Assembly (NCBI GenBank): GCA_002699025.1
Contig: PABA01000095.1
Coordinates: forward strand, 1-41,749
Length of the DNA stretch: 41,749 nt
Origin: Sandaracinus sp.
GTDB lineage: Bacteria; Myxococcota_A; Polyangia; Polyangiales; Houyiibacteriaceae
Direction: 5' to 3'
Part shown: in pieces, positions 16,697 through 25,900 of the stretch
How the letters are laid out: each line of letters starts with the position of its first letter
Numbering within the stretch: the first letter of the stretch is position 1
Translations under genes and position numbers: made by a program
The notes under the pieces: model-generated
Databases searched by the model: none
The model's input: only the letters and a program-made list of their open reading frames with translations
What the model was told of the DNA's origin: nothing

Positions 16697-17920
16697 TCAG
16701 GCGCCCGGGGCCGGGTCGGCGCGGAGCGCGCCGTCGTCCGTGTCGGTCGTGAGGGCGGCCTGGGGCGAGGCCCCGTCGGTCTGCGGGCTCGCGGCGGGCG
16801 GCTCCGGGTCCCGGCTCGGCGGGGGCGGGGGCGTCTGGAGGGCGGCGGCTTCGAGGGCCGTGAGCGTGCGCTTCAGGCCCTGGTGGGCGGCGGGGCCGTA
16901 GACGAAGCCGAGGTAGAGGAGCACGGCGGCGCATGCGGCGAGGGCGAAGCCGACGCGGCGGCGGCGGCGGCGGAGGAGCACGACGACGAAGGCGACGAAG
17001 GCGAGGCCCCCGAGGCGCGCGCCCCAGCTCGCCTGATCCCACTCGACGCGGGAAGACGCGGCCCAGCCGAGGGCCTCCTCGCGGACGCGATCCCAGTCCA
17101 GGGGCGCGCTCCCGGGAGCCGCGCCCGGCTCGGCCCGGTCGAGCTCCACGAAGAGCGCCGGGTGGTCGCTGAGCGCGCGCCGGACGCCGCCGCCGAGGTC
17201 GCGTCGCTCGGTGAGCGCGCGGCGCCACTCGCGCACGGCGAGGCCGCCCCGGTAGAGGAGGGCGTCGATGCCGAAGCCCGGCGCCGCGTCGGTCAGGCCG
17301 GCGCGCGCGCGGAGCACGCGAAAGGGCAGCTCGTGCTGGCGCGTGTTCACGTCGCCGGCGACGACGACGGGCTCCTCGATGTCGTCGAGGGCCTCGGCGA
17401 GCTCGAGGGCCTGGCTGAGGCGGATGGGCGTGTACTCGAAGGCGCCGTAGGTCGCCTGGAGGTGCGTGTTGGCGAGCACGAAGGCGCCGCCGGGCGCGTC
17501 GACGCGGACGCGGGCGACGCCCTTGTCGGCCATCCAGTCGACGTGCCAGGGGACGAGCGGCACGCCGCCCTGGCTGAAGGCGACGTAGCCGAGGTCGCGG
17601 AGCGGGTGCCGCGAGGCGACGAAGAGCCCGCCCCGGCGGCCCGGCTCGACGAAGTGGAGCGTGTGCGGGTAGCCGGCGCTCTCGAAGGCGGCGGCGAGGC
17701 GCGCGCCGTGCACGGGCTCCCAGACCTCCTGGAGCGCCACGACGTCCGGGCCGAGCTCGGCCACGGCGGGGGCGACGGCGTCGATGCGGGCGTCGAGGTC
17801 GGGGCTGACCCAGGGCACGCCCCAGACGTTCCAGGTGAGGACGCGGAGGCCGTCGGCCTGCGCGGGGGCGGCTCCGAGGCCGAGCATGGCCAGGGCGAGG
17901 AGGAGGGCGCGGAGGGGCAT
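16697..17920 (-). CDS. neutral-sphingomyelinase-like membrane phosphodiesterase
   Basis: A 407-residue exonuclease/endonuclease/phosphatase-fold protein most like neutral sphingomyelinases, which cleave sphingomyelin to ceramide and phosphocholine. A signal peptide (1-22, cut after A-Q-A) precedes L-R-V-L-T-W-N-V-W-G (Asn31), L-Q-E-V-W-E-P (Glu65), G-G-L-F-V-A-S-R-H-P-L (97-107), V-D-W-M-A-D-K-G-V (Lys133, matching the nSMase D-W-F-x-x-K segment), N-T-H-L-Q-A (His153), G-D-V-N-T (Asp190, Asn192), I-D-A-L-L-Y-R and S-D-H (Asp252, His253). All catalytic positions are kept. Two membrane helices (about 303-317 and 323-341) and a Pro-rich tail end the protein, the layout of eukaryotic nSMase1/Isc1. 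The ATG at 17920 is chosen for the signal peptide; there is no clear ribosome-binding site and an Arg-rich in-frame extension upstream is possible. Alternative substrate: another sphingophospholipid or phospholipid. Confidence 0.8.
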   Translation of the reverse strand: MPLRALLLALAMLGLGAAPAQADGLRVLTWNVWGVPWVSPDLDARIDAVAPAVAELGPDVVALQEVWEPVHGARLAAAFESAGYPHTLHFVEPGRRGGLFVASRHPLRDLGYVAFSQGGVPLVPWHVDWMADKGVARVRVDAPGGAFVLANTHLQATYGAFEYTPIRLSQALELAEALDDIEEPVVVAGDVNTRQHELPFRVLRARAGLTDAAPGFGIDALLYRGGLAVREWRRALTERRDLGGGVRRALSDHPALFVELDRAEPGAAPGSAPLDWDRVREEALGWAASSRVEWDQASWGARLGGLAFVAFVVVLLRRRRRRVGFALAACAAVLLYLGFVYGPAAHQGLKRTLTALEAAALQTPPPPPSRDPEPPAASPQTDGASPQAALTTDTDDGALRADPAPGA

Positions 17921-18354
17921 GGGGGCTCGCCGACGAGCGAGCCTCGGGCGGGTCACGGCGCGATCACGTCGGCGCGAAAGGCGCGTCACGGCTGGCGCCG
18001 GTCGCGACGGCTCCGTGTCGGCGACGCGAGCGCCCCGTGAAGGAGGGCGAGCGCGGCGTCGTCGCCGTCCGCGGCGGGGGAAGGGAAGCAAGGTACTCCC
18101 CATGATAACGCGGCCCGGGGGAATCGCTCGTCGCGCCTTCGGGGGCCGGGCCCTCGCGTGTCCGCCCCGGGCCGCGCCGGCCGGTCCGTGACCGCTGGGC
18201 CATGCTCGGCGTCGCGCTGGCGGGCATCGCCGCGGGCCCGACGCTGCTGCGCCTGGGCGGACGAGGACGACCCGGAGGAGGCGGCGGCGCTCGGCTGCGC
18301 GCCCGAGGGGGCATGGGCGTGGTCCGGGCGCGGTCGGTGGAGCGGTCGCGCGCC
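17921..18354. other. 434-bp gap between the sphingomyelinase-like and MopE-like genes
   Basis: Both flanking genes read leftward. I see no separate gene. On the minus strand TATCAT (18107-18102) is a good -10 hexamer and could start a transcript near 18095 with about 175 untranslated bases before the ATG at 17920. The in-frame stretch just before that ATG is Arg-rich and could be an extended n-region if a GTG upstream is used. Confidence 0.45.
18102..18107 (-). promoter_or_regulatory. -10 candidate TATCAT for the sphingomyelinase-like gene
   Basis: TATCAT matches 5 of 6 bases of TATAAT. No convincing -35 was found. It is the best promoter candidate in the 434-base gap. Confidence 0.35.
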
Positions 18355-20010
18355 TCAGCTCCGCTCGTCGTCGTCCTCGGGCCCGGCGCAGTCCGGGTCC
18401 GCCCCGTCGAAGAGTCGGTCGTCGTCGTTGTCGCGACCGTCGCTGCAGCGCGCCCGCTCGTCCAGGCCGTCGGGGCTCTCGCAATTCGGATCGTCCGCGT
18501 CCACGCGCCCATCGCCGTCGTCGTCCTCGCCGTTCCGGCACGCGGGCACCCACTCGGCCGCCTCCGGCGTCGCGCAGGCCGGGTCCTCGGCGTCCACGCG
18601 GCCGTCCTGATCGTCGTCGAGGCCGTTGGCGCAGCCCGGCGCCTCACCGAGCGCGTCCGGTCCGAGGCACTCGGGGTCGGCGAAGTCCACGCGCCCGTCG
18701 CCGTCGTCGTCCTCGCCGTTCAGGCAGGGCGGCACGCCCTCGTGGGAGACCAGGAAGGGGAGGGCCCCCGCGCAGTCCGGGTCGTCGCCATCGATGGCGC
18801 CGTCGCCGTCGTTGTCCTCGCCGTCGAAGCAGAAGTAGGGGTAGGGATCGGCCGGCGGCCGGGGCAGCTCGCTGCCGGAGACGCACGCCCGGCAGTCCGG
18901 GTCCTCCTGGTCGAGGGCGCCGTCCCCGTCCCCGTCCAGGCCATCGGCGCAGGGGCTCTCGCTCCGCGGGACGCAGCGCCCGAGGGAGGCGCCCGCCTCG
19001 TCCGTCGAGAAGCCCACCACGCACTCCGGGTCGTCGAGGTCCAGCTCGCCGCTTCCGTCGTTGTCGACGCCGTCGAGGCAGAAGCCGCCGGTGCTCTCCT
19101 CGTAGCCCGCCGCGCAGGCGGGGTCGGCGGCGTCCACGAGGCCGTCGCCGTCGTCGTCGAAGCCGTTGGCGCAGGACGTCGCCTCCGGGTCCTCGACCCC
19201 GCTCTCGGCGCAGCTCGGGTCGGCGGCGTCGACGAGGCCGTCGCCGTCGTTGTCGACCCCATCGGCGCAGATGCCCGGCCGGGGCGCGGGCGTGCCTTCG
19301 AAGATCTCCCCGCGGGCGCAGGCCGGGTCGGCGGCGTCGACGAGGCCGTCCCGATCGTCGTCGACGCCGTTCTCGCAGGGGAGGGGCCGCGCTTCGTCGT
19401 TCGAGTCGAGCTCGCAGAGGGAGCCGGGCCCGCGCGGGCAGCAGCTCGGGTCGTCGGCGTCGACGAGGCCGTCGCCGTCGTCGTCGATCCCGTTGGAGCA
19501 GGCCGGGAGGACGTGCTCGGGGATGCAGGAGAAGTACGCCACCGCGCCGTCTTCATCGCGCTCCCAGCCCGTCCAGTCGCGCACGCGCTCGAGCTCGAGG
19601 GCCGCGTCCGCGTCGAAGACCCGCTCGGGCGCCAGGTGGGCCCGGAGCCGCCGGCGCCCGGCGTCGTAGCTCAGCCCGCCGATGGACCAGCGGTAGCGCC
19701 CCTCCTGCGGCAGGACGGGCGCGAGATCACAGTCGGGCGCCTCGGCGTAGGGGAGGCGCTCCCGCTCGGGCCCGGGAAGCTCGAGGCGTCCGGCGACCGC
19801 GCCCTCGGCGTCCTGGTGGAGGAAGAGGCGCACGAGGCGCGGCTCCCCGAAGAGGAGCTGCTCGCCCTCCCACACGCCCGTGAGGTTGCCCGGGTCGCCG
19901 GGGGGCAGAGCGAGCTCGGGGAGCGCGTCGTCTCCCTCGCAGCCCAGGACCGCGCATGCGCAGGCCAGGGCCAGCACGCGGGGGGCGCGGGAGCGTCCGG
20001 GACGCGGCAT
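18355..20010 (-). CDS. MopE-like metal-binding repeat lipoprotein
   Basis: A 551-residue lipoprotein with lipobox A-V-L-G-C near residue 24. The first part (about 30-165) is a Gly/Leu/Arg-rich, probably beta-structured domain (N-L-T-G-V-W-E-G-E). The remainder (about 168-551) holds eleven repeats of the form C-x-(N/D)-G-x-D-x-D-G-D-G-x-x-D-x-x-D-P-x-C, the putative metal-binding motif found in MopE-type surface proteins and similar to thrombospondin type 3 calcium repeats. Each repeat offers acidic calcium ligands closed by a Cys pair. The ATG at 20010 follows the receptor stop after one base (TGA-C-ATG), so it is co-translated with the TonB-dependent receptor and is likely its surface partner, much as SusD pairs with SusC. 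Ligand unknown: calcium for folding, or copper/iron for uptake. Confidence 0.85.
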   Translation of the reverse strand: MPRPGRSRAPRVLALACACAVLGCEGDDALPELALPPGDPGNLTGVWEGEQLLFGEPRLVRLFLHQDAEGAVAGRLELPGPERERLPYAEAPDCDLAPVLPQEGRYRWSIGGLSYDAGRRRLRAHLAPERVFDADAALELERVRDWTGWERDEDGAVAYFSCIPEHVLPACSNGIDDDGDGLVDADDPSCCPRGPGSLCELDSNDEARPLPCENGVDDDRDGLVDAADPACARGEIFEGTPAPRPGICADGVDNDGDGLVDAADPSCAESGVEDPEATSCANGFDDDGDGLVDAADPACAAGYEESTGGFCLDGVDNDGSGELDLDDPECVVGFSTDEAGASLGRCVPRSESPCADGLDGDGDGALDQEDPDCRACVSGSELPRPPADPYPYFCFDGEDNDGDGAIDGDDPDCAGALPFLVSHEGVPPCLNGEDDDGDGRVDFADPECLGPDALGEAPGCANGLDDDQDGRVDAEDPACATPEAAEWVPACRNGEDDDGDGRVDADDPNCESPDGLDERARCSDGRDNDDDRLFDGADPDCAGPEDDDERS

Positions 20011-20011
20011 G

Positions 20012-22774
20012 TCAGAACGCGGCATGGACCGAGAGGTTCGGGGCGAAGAGCGCGGGCATGAAGTCGGTCTGGCAGCGTTCCGCGTAGACGCCGTCGGGGG
20101 CGCAATCGGCATCGAGGGGCTCGCGGGCCAGGGTCAGGTTGAACCACTCGAGGACCACGCGCATGCGGCCCCAGCGTGGCTCCCAGAGGTAGCCGAGGGA
20201 GGCGTCGAGGCGGAGGAAGGCGGGGAGCCGGACCTCGAGGCGGCGGACCTCCCCCTCGGCACGGTCGACCTGGTAGCCGATGGGGGAGGGGCGGCCCGTC
20301 CGGAGCATGCCGCGCGCGCCGAGGAAGAGGCCGCTCCGATGGCGGATCTGCAGGACCGCGTTCAGGCCGTGGCGGAAGTCGAAGCTCGGCGTGTAGCGGA
20401 AGAGGGCCTCATCGGGGTCGATGGTGGCGCGGGCGAGCGTGTAGGAGAGGAAGCCGCTGACCGTCTCGCGGGGATCCCGGCGGAGGAAGAGCTCGAGGCC
20501 GTAGGACCACACGTCGCTGCGGATGTCGGCGATGCGATCGCAGCCGGGGACGACGTCGGGACAGGTGAGCACGAAGGCGTCGGCGAAGAAGGTGTCCTGG
20601 AGCCGGTGGAGGAACCCCTGGAGCGCGACCTCGACGCCGCCGCGCTCGAGGCTGGCGCCGAGCTCGGACTGGATGGCGCGCTGGAGGCGGCCCTCGACCA
20701 TGATCTGTGAGATGCCCGGGAGCGCGAAGGGCGGGACGGCCGGTTGGTGGGCGAGGCCGGCGGCCACGTGGAGCGTGAGGCCGGGGAGGGGCTCGACCTC
20801 GGCGCGGAGCCGCGGGTCGACGCTGAGCTCGACGGTCTCGCCCCGTAGCCAGAGGTCGCCGCGGAGGCCGAGCTCGACGGCGACCCCGCCCTCGCGCCAG
20901 GTCGCCTCGCCGTAGAGGCCGGCCACGCCCTGGCGGAGGCGGTCCGGGAAGCGGATGCTCTCGCTGACGTCATCGGCGTAGGAGTCCTCGAGGCGCCCCG
21001 AGAGGCCGACGAAGTCGCCGCCGGCGCGCACGCGCCAGGGCCCGCGACGCCAGGTGCCCCAGAAGCGCGGCGAGAGGGTGCCGACGCTCGCCTCGAGCGT
21101 GAGGTCTTCGTCCGTGTCGAGGGTCGAGGCCTGGAAGGAGCCCCCGAGGGCGGCGGCGAGGACGCCGCGGGCGTGCCGGCGGAGGACGCGCAGCTCGAGG
21201 CGGTGGAACTGGAGGCCGATCTCGCTGTGCTCGGCCGGGTCGGCGGCGGAGCGGTCACCGAAGCGATCGAAGCTGCCGAGGGCGACGACCTCCACGCGGG
21301 TGCGCCGGCCGATCGGGTGCTCGAAGCGCGCCTGGTAGTCCCAGTAGGCGAGGCGGACGTCGGGAGCGAAGACGCGGAGGAGCAGGCCCGGGTAGCCGTA
21401 GCGCCCGGCCAGCTGCAGGCCCCCTTCGCCGACCGGGGCGCGCACGGCGGCCTGGGCGTCCAGCGTGCGGAGCTCGACCTCGCCGCCGACCGTGTCGCCG
21501 ACCGGGCCCGGGCCCTCGCCGACGATCACGCCGCCGATGTGGCGCCCGTAGCGAGCGGGCGCGACGCCCGCGTGCAGCTCGACGTCGCCGATCATCGTCG
21601 GGTGCACGACCGCCGGGCCGAGGCCGAGGTGGAAGAGCGCGGGGAGGGGCACGCCGTCGTAGAAGTAGGCGGAGCCGGCGGGGGGCGCGCCGCGGATCGT
21701 GACCAGCGGGAAGCCGCTGAAGATCGGCTGCACGCTCGGCAGCGCGGTGAGGGCGCGGAAGGGATCGCCGAGGGCGCCCGGCATCAGCCGGACCTCCTCG
21801 AGGGCGAGGCGCCTCGGTCGGCCCGCCGGGACGCGCACCCGCGCCTCGGCGCCGAAGCTGGCCTCCGCGGCTTCGGCCGGTGCGGGGGCGCGGGGCGCCG
21901 AGGGCGCGGGGCCGTCCTCGGGGGGCTCCCCGGTCGGCCTCTCGGAGGCGGGCGCGGTCTCGCGCGCCGTGCTGCTCTCCGCCGCGTCCACCACGGTGAA
22001 GCGGAGCCGTACGCGCGAGGCCACGGGCGCGTCGCCGCGCCGGGCGGGCTCGAAGCGGGCGTCCTCGAGCGCGTCCGCGGCGCGCGCGCAGAGCGGGGCG
22101 GGCGCGTCGCATCCCTCGAGGGCCCCACGCCCGTCGGTGTCGACGCGCACGGTGAGCACGAGCTCGGGCGGGGGCTCGCCGCGGCCCTCCCAGACGACCT
22201 CGGGCAGCTCCAGGACGCGCGGCGGGCGCGCCCGCGGTGTCGAGGGCTCGCTCGGCGCTCGGGCGTCCGGCGCGTCTCGCGTGTCCGGGGCGCCCGGGGT
22301 GCTCCGTGTGCGCTGCGAGCCCCGTGTGCTCTGCGAGCCCCGTGTGCGCTGCGAGTCCCGTGTGCTCTCCGAATCCCGTGTGCTCTGTGAGTCCCGTGTG
22401 CTCTGCGAGCCCCGTGTGCTCTCCGAATCCCGTGTGCTCTCCGAGTCCCGTGTGCTCTCCGAGTCCCGTGTGCTCTCCGAGTCCCGTGTGCTCTGCGAGT
22501 CCCGTGTGCTCTGTGAGTCCCGTGTGCTCTGCGAGTCCCGTGGGTCGCGTGTGTCTTGCGCGCCGGCGCCGGCGGCGAAGCTCAGCCCGAGCAGAGCGAG
22601 CGCTGTTCGCGCGGCGAGGCCGCGGGGGCTCCTTCCCCGCGAGCCGGCGCACCGGCGGGTCGGCGTGGGGAGAGGAGAGCGGGGAGACAACGTCGAAGAG
22701 GGGAAGTGCCCCGGGCGGTCGCGTCGCGCAACGAGGCGCGCGCCGGGGCGGACTCGCCCGCCTCCCGCCCGCAT
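20012..22774 (-). CDS. TonB-dependent receptor with N-terminal TonB-like domain and hexapeptide repeats
   Basis: A 920-residue outer-membrane receptor. A long basic n-region precedes the hydrophobic stretch T-A-L-A-L-L-G-L-S-F-A-A-G-A-G-A-Q (signal, ending near residue 72). Then come about fourteen Ser-Thr-Arg-Asp-Ser-(Gln/Glu) hexapeptides (about 76-155), a TonB C-terminal-like domain (about 198-262: E-L-V-L-T-V-R-V-D-T-D-G), a plug domain (about 320-450: L-P-S-V-Q-P-I-F-S-G-F-P, V-T-I-R-G, Y-F-Y-D-G-V-P-L-P), and a beta-barrel ending in H-A-A-F with the usual terminal aromatic. It imports an unknown ligand using TonB energy. The ATG at 22774 is the only ATG in frame; TACGTC ends 7 bases before it. 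A TTG at 22690 would give a shorter n-region. It is divergent from the acetyltransferase fusion, 154 bases away, and coupled to the MopE-like gene. Confidence 0.85.
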   Translation of the reverse strand: MRAGGGRVRPGARLVARRDRPGHFPSSTLSPRSPLPTPTRRCAGSRGRSPRGLAARTALALLGLSFAAGAGAQDTRDPRDSQSTRDSQSTRDSQSTRDSESTRDSESTRDSESTRDSESTRGSQSTRDSQSTRDSESTRDSQRTRGSQSTRGSQRTRSTPGAPDTRDAPDARAPSEPSTPRARPPRVLELPEVVWEGRGEPPPELVLTVRVDTDGRGALEGCDAPAPLCARAADALEDARFEPARRGDAPVASRVRLRFTVVDAAESSTARETAPASERPTGEPPEDGPAPSAPRAPAPAEAAEASFGAEARVRVPAGRPRRLALEEVRLMPGALGDPFRALTALPSVQPIFSGFPLVTIRGAPPAGSAYFYDGVPLPALFHLGLGPAVVHPTMIGDVELHAGVAPARYGRHIGGVIVGEGPGPVGDTVGGEVELRTLDAQAAVRAPVGEGGLQLAGRYGYPGLLLRVFAPDVRLAYWDYQARFEHPIGRRTRVEVVALGSFDRFGDRSAADPAEHSEIGLQFHRLELRVLRRHARGVLAAALGGSFQASTLDTDEDLTLEASVGTLSPRFWGTWRRGPWRVRAGGDFVGLSGRLEDSYADDVSESIRFPDRLRQGVAGLYGEATWREGGVAVELGLRGDLWLRGETVELSVDPRLRAEVEPLPGLTLHVAAGLAHQPAVPPFALPGISQIMVEGRLQRAIQSELGASLERGGVEVALQGFLHRLQDTFFADAFVLTCPDVVPGCDRIADIRSDVWSYGLELFLRRDPRETVSGFLSYTLARATIDPDEALFRYTPSFDFRHGLNAVLQIRHRSGLFLGARGMLRTGRPSPIGYQVDRAEGEVRRLEVRLPAFLRLDASLGYLWEPRWGRMRVVLEWFNLTLAREPLDADCAPDGVYAERCQTDFMPALFAPNLSVHAAF
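22313..22549. repeat. 18-bp coding repeat (Ser-Thr-Arg-Asp-Ser-Gln/Glu)
   Basis: About 13-14 units of GTGTGCTCT(G/C)(C/T)GA(G/A)TCCC on the plus strand, in tandem with no spacers. They encode the charged linker after the receptor signal peptide. Unit-to-unit variation is mostly Gln/Glu and Asp/Gly. Confidence 0.9.
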
Positions 22775-22781
22775 CGGCCAG

Positions 22782-22787
22782 GACGTA
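22782..22787 (-). promoter_or_regulatory. -10-like element TACGTC for the TonB receptor
   Basis: On the minus strand TACGTC ends 7 bases before the ATG at 22774. The sixth base departs from the usual T, so this is a weak candidate. Confidence 0.3.
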
Positions 22788-22915
22788 CCGGACCCCCGTC
22801 CCGATTCCCCGACCCCGGCGGCGTCCCCTGGGTTCGTCTCCCCTCGACTCGCACACGCGCTCGCGGCCGCGCGCTCCAGGTCCTCGCGGGGGAGGCGCGG
22901 CGCGCGCGGGCGTGA

Positions 22916-22921
22916 TAGGCC
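22916..22921 (+). promoter_or_regulatory. extended -10 (TGA-TAGGCC) for the acetyltransferase fusion
   Basis: TAGGCC, preceded by TGA as in an extended -10, ends 7 bases before the GTG at 22929. It decides the start and suggests a leaderless mRNA. Confidence 0.45.
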
Positions 22922-22928
22922 AACGCGT

Positions 22929-25900
22929 GTGACGCGCCCGCCCGAGGAAGAGCTGGACCGGCTGGACGAGACGCACCTCGACGAGGAGGCGGAGGAGGCC
23001 AGCCGCCGGGTCCGGCACGCGCCGCGCTTCCAGCGCGTGCGCCGCCCGGAGACGGGGGCGCAGCCGGGGAGCGCGGCCTGGCAGGCGCGGCTCGCGGCGC
23101 TGGCGACGCCGGCGTCGGAGGGCTTCGCCGTCGATCTCGTGCGGAGCGGTGGGCCCCGGGTGGCGAGCCTCGACGGCGATCCGCTCGTCGCCCTGGACGC
23201 CGGCGAGGGAGTGCTCCGTTCGCCGCGCGGCTACCAGCCCGGGCCGGCCGTGCGCGCCCACGCCGAGGGAGGCTTCGGCGCCGCGCTGACGGGGGACGAT
23301 GGCGTTCGGGCGCGGGCCGAGGAGGCGGCCTTCGCGGCCTGGCTCCGCGCGCGCTCGCCGGAGCACCCGCACGTCGCCTTCCTCCCCTCGGTCGCGACGG
23401 CCCGCGACCTCGCCCTCACGGCGGCGCAGCGGCTCCGGCCCGAGGCGCCGCTCGCGCTCGCCCTCGAGGGCGGCGCGGAGCTCGGCGTGCCGGTGGAGCG
23501 CCACGGGGCCCCGGCCTCGATCCCGGGGGAGGCTCCGGTGGCCCCCGCGGGCTGGGCCGAGGCCGCCGGGCGAGGAGAGCTCGGCGCCTTCGCGGACGCG
23601 CCGGGCCTCGGCGAGACGGTGCGCGCGCTCGAGGCCATCGACGCGCGGCTCGGCGCGCGCCCAGACGTCTACGCGGTGCACGTGGAGCCGCTCCAGGAGG
23701 CGACCGAGCGCTGGCTCGGGCCGGCCTTCCTCGCCGGGCTGCGGGCGGTCGCGGCGCGCCGGCGGGTCGCCCTGATCGTCGACGAGGTCGGCGGCGGCTT
23801 CGGCGCGGGCGCCGTCGGCCAGCTCGCGCTCCACGCGGAGGCGATGGTCGGGCTCGCGCCGCCGGAGCTGGTCGTCTTCGGGGGCGCGGCGCAGGTCGGC
23901 GTCGTCGTCGGGGTGGACCCGCTCCCGCCCGCGCGCGACCGGGCCCATCCGGCGGCGCTCTTCCGCGGACGGCTCGCCGCCGAGGCCCTCGGCCGGCACG
24001 CGAGCGATCTCGAGGGCGCCGTGCGCGAGCGCCTCGAGCGCCTCGCCGGGCGCTTCGCCATCGTCTCCGGCGTGCGCGCGGCCGGGCGCGCCTTCGCCTT
24101 CGAGCTCCCGACGGAGGCGCATGTGGCGGCGCTCCGGGCCCAGGCGCCCGCCCGCGGCGCCCTCCCGCTCGCCGGGTCCGAGGCCGCCCCGCGCACCGTG
24201 CGCTACCGGCTCGGGGAGCGCTGGGGCGAGCGCGAGCTCGACGCGCTCTTCGACGCGCTCCGGGCCACGCTGAAGTACCTCGAGGCGCGCCTGGACGCCG
24301 CCGGTGCGGGGCCGCCTTGGGAGCCCGAGCCGCCCCCTCCGAAGGCGGCGCGCCGCCCGCCCATCGACGCGCCGACCCGCGTACGCGCCGTGCCGCCGGG
24401 GGAGGCGGAGGCGATGCTCGACGCGGTGGTCGGGCTCGAGGCGCGCGTCTACGAGCCCGCGCGGCGCGACAGCAAGGAGAAGCTCGGGCTCGCCTTCCGC
24501 GATCCGGCCGGCGTCGCCGTCGTCGCCGAGGCGGAGCGGGACGGCGCCTGGGAGCTCGTCGGCTGCGCGCTCGGCGCGCCCCTCGAGCGCATCGAGGGCG
24601 TGCCCGGCGCGGACGTCGATCGCATGCGCCCGCTCCGCAACAGCCTCTACGCGCTCTCCACGACGCTCGACCCGACCTGGCGCGGCCACGGCCTCGGCCG
24701 CCGCATGAAGGAGGCGCTCGTCGACGCCGCCGCGGCCGTGCGCCGCCCCGACGGGAGCCCGCGCTACCACTACGTCTGCGGGCGCATGCGCGTCGGCGCG
24801 ACGGGCGCGATGATGGCGATCAACGCGCAGCTCGGGGCGACGGAGGTCTACCGGCTCGAGCGCCAGTACGAGGGCGACGCGCAGGCCACCTACTACCGCA
24901 TGCCGCTGCGCGGGCCGGTCGTGGTGCCGGCGCGGCGCGAGGCGCACGCCCCGGCGAGCGCGTTCCGGCTCGGGCGCCCCGAGCGGCTCCTCGACGGGGC
25001 CCCCCGCACGCTGCGCCAGCTCGCGCGGCGGGGCGGCCTCGAGGGGCCGGCGGTCCACGGCCTGCCGCTCGGGCTCCGGCCGACGCCGCCGATCCTCCGC
25101 GCCCTCGAGCACGTCCGGGCGCTGGTCCCCGCGCACCCGCGCGTGCACGTCGCCGCCTGCCTCGGGGACGCGGTGGAGGCGGCGCGGCGCTCCCTCGGGC
25201 GGCCGGCGGCGGCCGCCGTCGTGGGCCTCGAAGGGGGCTGGCTCGGCGAGCTCGGTCCGACGGCGCGGGCCCTCGGACCGACGCGGACGGCCATCCCGCG
25301 GCCGCCGACGCCCGCCTCGCTCCTGCCGCATCCGGCCGCCGATCTCGAAGGCGCCCGGGAGGCGCTCGAGGCCCTCGCCGATCAGCCGGGCGGGCCGGCC
25401 CTCGCGGCGCTCTTCCTCGAGCCGCTCCAGCGGCGGACGGGCCGGCGCGTGCCGGACCCCTTCTGGGCGGCGCTCGAAGACTGGCGCGCGGCGACCGGCG
25501 TGCCCGTGGTGCTCGTGGAGAGCGCGAGCGCGGGCTGGCGGAGCGGCGCCGGGCCCCTGCTGGCGAGCGAGCTGCCCTTCACGCCGGACCGGCTGGTCTG
25601 GGCCGCCGGTCGCGTCGCCTTCGCGCATGCGCCCGAGGACGCGCCCTTCCCGGCGGCGGGTTGGGACGCGGACCCGCTCGCCCTGGTGCAGGCCCACCAC
25701 GCGCTCCGCGCGGCGCGCGACCTCGCCCTCGACGGCCTGGTCGCCGCGGCCCGGCTCGAGGACGCGCTCGCGCCGCTCCGCGGGGCCGGCGCCGAAGAGC
25801 GCGGCACGGGCGCCCTCCGCTTCGCGGTCCTCGGGGACGCGGCGGGACCGGTGGCGGCGCTCCTCGAGGCGCGCGGGATCCACCCGGCGCGGGTCGGCGG

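Noticed and set aside
18202-20061. 619-residue plus-strand frame, Val/Ala-rich
   Set aside because: It is the antisense shadow of the MopE-like Asp/Gly repeats; the complement of Asp/Gly codons gives Val/Ala runs.
22313-22549. CRISPR-like array of 18-bp units
   Set aside because: The units are contiguous, have no spacers, lie within a coding frame and have no cas genes nearby.
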